Below, piece by piece: positions 63,111 through 64,000 of a DNA stretch of 64,000 nucleotides. Within the stretch, counting starts at the first letter, position 1. Each line of letters opens with the position of its first letter. The translations under genes were made by a program, and so were the position numbers. This stretch comes from DATIXJ01 sp963714795 (lineage in GTDB: Bacteria > Bacteroidota > Ignavibacteria > UBA10030 > SZUA-254), in assembly GCA_963714795.1 (NCBI GenBank), contig CAVQPS010000007.1, positions 124,001 to 188,000 of the forward strand, given 5' to 3'. Under the pieces are notes generated by a model. That model was not told the DNA's origin and did no database searches. It saw only the letters and a list, made by a program, of their open reading frames with translations.

Positions 63111-63150
63111 ATGTTTTATCTGAAAAAATAGTTTTTCGATCGCAAACATA

Positions 63151-63167
63151 CTCTCCTGTTAGGAGAG
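63151..63167. repeat. Short REP-like palindrome
   Basis: A 7-bp stem (CTCTCCT / AGGAGAG) with a 3-nt loop, next to the palindrome at 63092-63110. No T-tract follows on either strand, so it is not a classical terminator. Confidence 0.45.
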
Positions 63168-63908
63168 GATTACAGGTGACGTCCGAAACTATGCCACTAC
63201 ATCGGAATGATGTAATTTGATTTTTGCGAAAAGAAACAGTACCTTTGCCGTTATTGTATCGTCGTTATCGAATAGGTAATTCCCTTGCTGAACCTTTTCA
63301 GAGGACACACTGCTGTGTGGAGATATGGATGGAGAGTTTTTTCCTTCATTCTTGTTTTCAATTATTTTTCCTTCCGTGTCGAACTGTTCAGTATTGAAGA
63401 CGAACAAAATCATCCTCTTATCGATCCCTGGTCACATCAGACTGCATTTTCTTTTTCAAGCCTCAATTGGGAAACCTTCGATAAAGACAATGCATCCAAA
63501 GCGATTGTCATCGATCCAACGATCAAGATCGAGATATATTGTATTGTTTGGTGTCCGTTAAAAGCTTCGAAGCATTTCTATCAACCCTACCAACCAACAC
63601 GGGATAAATCACCGCCCTCTGTACTATTTGCATAGCTAAGGTTTTGCTCCATCGCACAGGCGGTGGACGAAGATGTATCAGGAATCTCATCATTTTTCCT
63701 ATCGATTCGTTCTTTTGCATTTCTGTACAATTCAGGATTTATCATTAGCGTTCTTCCAGTCGGTTCAAGAATAATTTCCAGCCGGAACTCGTTTTCAATA
63801 AGCTGAGTTCATCCTCCGCTTTTCCGCAGGCATGATTGCCTATTGAAAAGGTCGGCTCTGAAAAATTCAAAGGTTAATAATTTCAAAAATGAAAGAAGGT
63901 TTATCACC

Positions 63909-64000
63909 ATGAAAAATATTGTTATTATTATTGGATGTCTGTTATTGTTCATGCAGGGATTACAATCGCAAGTGAAAGATACACTGATGTACAAATATCG
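63909..64000 (+). CDS. Secreted protein, N-terminal fragment (3' end outside window)
   Basis: An ATG at 63909 preceded by GAAAGAAGG opens a frame that is still open at the window edge (30 complete codons). It starts with a clear signal peptide (MKNIVIIIGCLLLFMQGLQS) followed by QVKDTLMYKY. Nothing more can be said of its function. Probably exported, like other large proteins of this genome. Confidence 0.7.
   Translation, partial: MKNIVIIIGCLLLFMQGLQSQVKDTLMYKY

Larger units (their letters stand above)
62852..63908. other. Intergenic region without recognisable genes
   Basis: About 1.06 kb between the AraH-like gene and the last, partial gene. Several open frames of 60-116 codons exist on both strands, but none has a ribosome site, homology or convincing composition. 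It contains two short REP-like hairpins: CTTCCCCTAGAAGGGGAAG at 63092-63110 and CTCTCCTGTTAGGAGAG at 63151-63167. It may be decayed coding sequence, but I could not identify a parent gene. Confidence 0.6.

Noticed and set aside
63285..63635. 116-codon plus-strand ORF and antisense ORFs in the gene-free stretch.
   Set aside because: No ribosome site, no homology, and open frames on both strands of similar length. Treated as chance.

Overview
The window is one contiguous piece of a moderately AT-rich bacterial chromosome, densely packed and almost entirely on the minus strand from 1.1 kb to 51.3 kb. The organism is most likely a member of the FCB superphylum close to Bacteroidota, Chlorobiota or Ignavibacteriota. 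Two very long secreted proteins end in the QNYPNPFNPTT-type C-terminal sorting domain (type IX secretion) typical of that group. The aerobic respiration genes, outer-membrane efflux proteins, OmpA protein and lipoproteins show a Gram-negative cell. No mobile element, phage or CRISPR array was seen, and no rRNA or tRNA gene was recognised by eye.

Layout. 0-1.1 kb: end of an OmpA/TSP3-repeat outer membrane gene (+). 1.1-5.2 kb: DNA repair and tRNA modification operon (dus, polX, a LiaF-like pair, nth). 5.3-8.5 kb: a 1066-aa secreted T9SS protein with its own promoter and terminator. 8.7-23.4 kb: an NAD-type isocitrate dehydrogenase gene and an aromatic amino acid supraoperon, trpL-trpE-trpG-trpD-trpC-trpF-aroF-trpB-trpA-aroB-aroDE-aroA-aroC.CM-tyrA. 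It carries every step from DAHP to tryptophan and prephenate dehydrogenase, and is headed by a consensus promoter, a Trp-rich leader peptide and an attenuator hairpin. 23.4-24 kb: two copies of a novel ~95-nt hairpin repeat. 24-30.4 kb: heavy-metal RND efflux operon (CusCBA-like plus DUF190). 30.5-40.5 kb: cytochrome c oxidase operon with haem A/O synthases, Sco, DUF420 and envelope proteins. 40.8-48.5 kb: a TolC / ABC-2 / MFP / AcrB-type RND export cluster. 48.7-51.3 kb: a sugar nucleotidyltransferase and two small envelope proteins. 51.6-53.1 kb: an exported Memo-AMMECR1 fusion (+). 53.1-56.6 kb: a second T9SS protein (-). 56.9-62.9 kb: galactose/galactoside utilisation (galactokinase-like, GH36-like alpha-galactosidase, AraF-like binding protein, AraH-like permease; +). 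62.9-63.9 kb: no recognisable gene. 63.9 kb to the end: start of a secreted protein.

The most striking signal is a recurrent interruption of otherwise well conserved genes by single-nucleotide frame changes. I count ten (LiaF-like, trpA, trpD twice, trpG, trpE, cusA, ctaB, galactokinase twice), all in the same direction: one extra nucleotide, a +1 shift. Every reconstituted protein has the length expected for its family. Uncorrected sequencing insertions are the plain explanation; widespread +1 translational recoding is the exciting one. Other notable points are the classical trp attenuator, a CoxB subunit II with three tandem ~48-aa repeats inserted into its CuA domain, two enzyme fusions in the aromatic operon, a secreted Memo-AMMECR1 fusion, an araF-araH pair with no ATPase gene between them, and the paired hairpin repeat.
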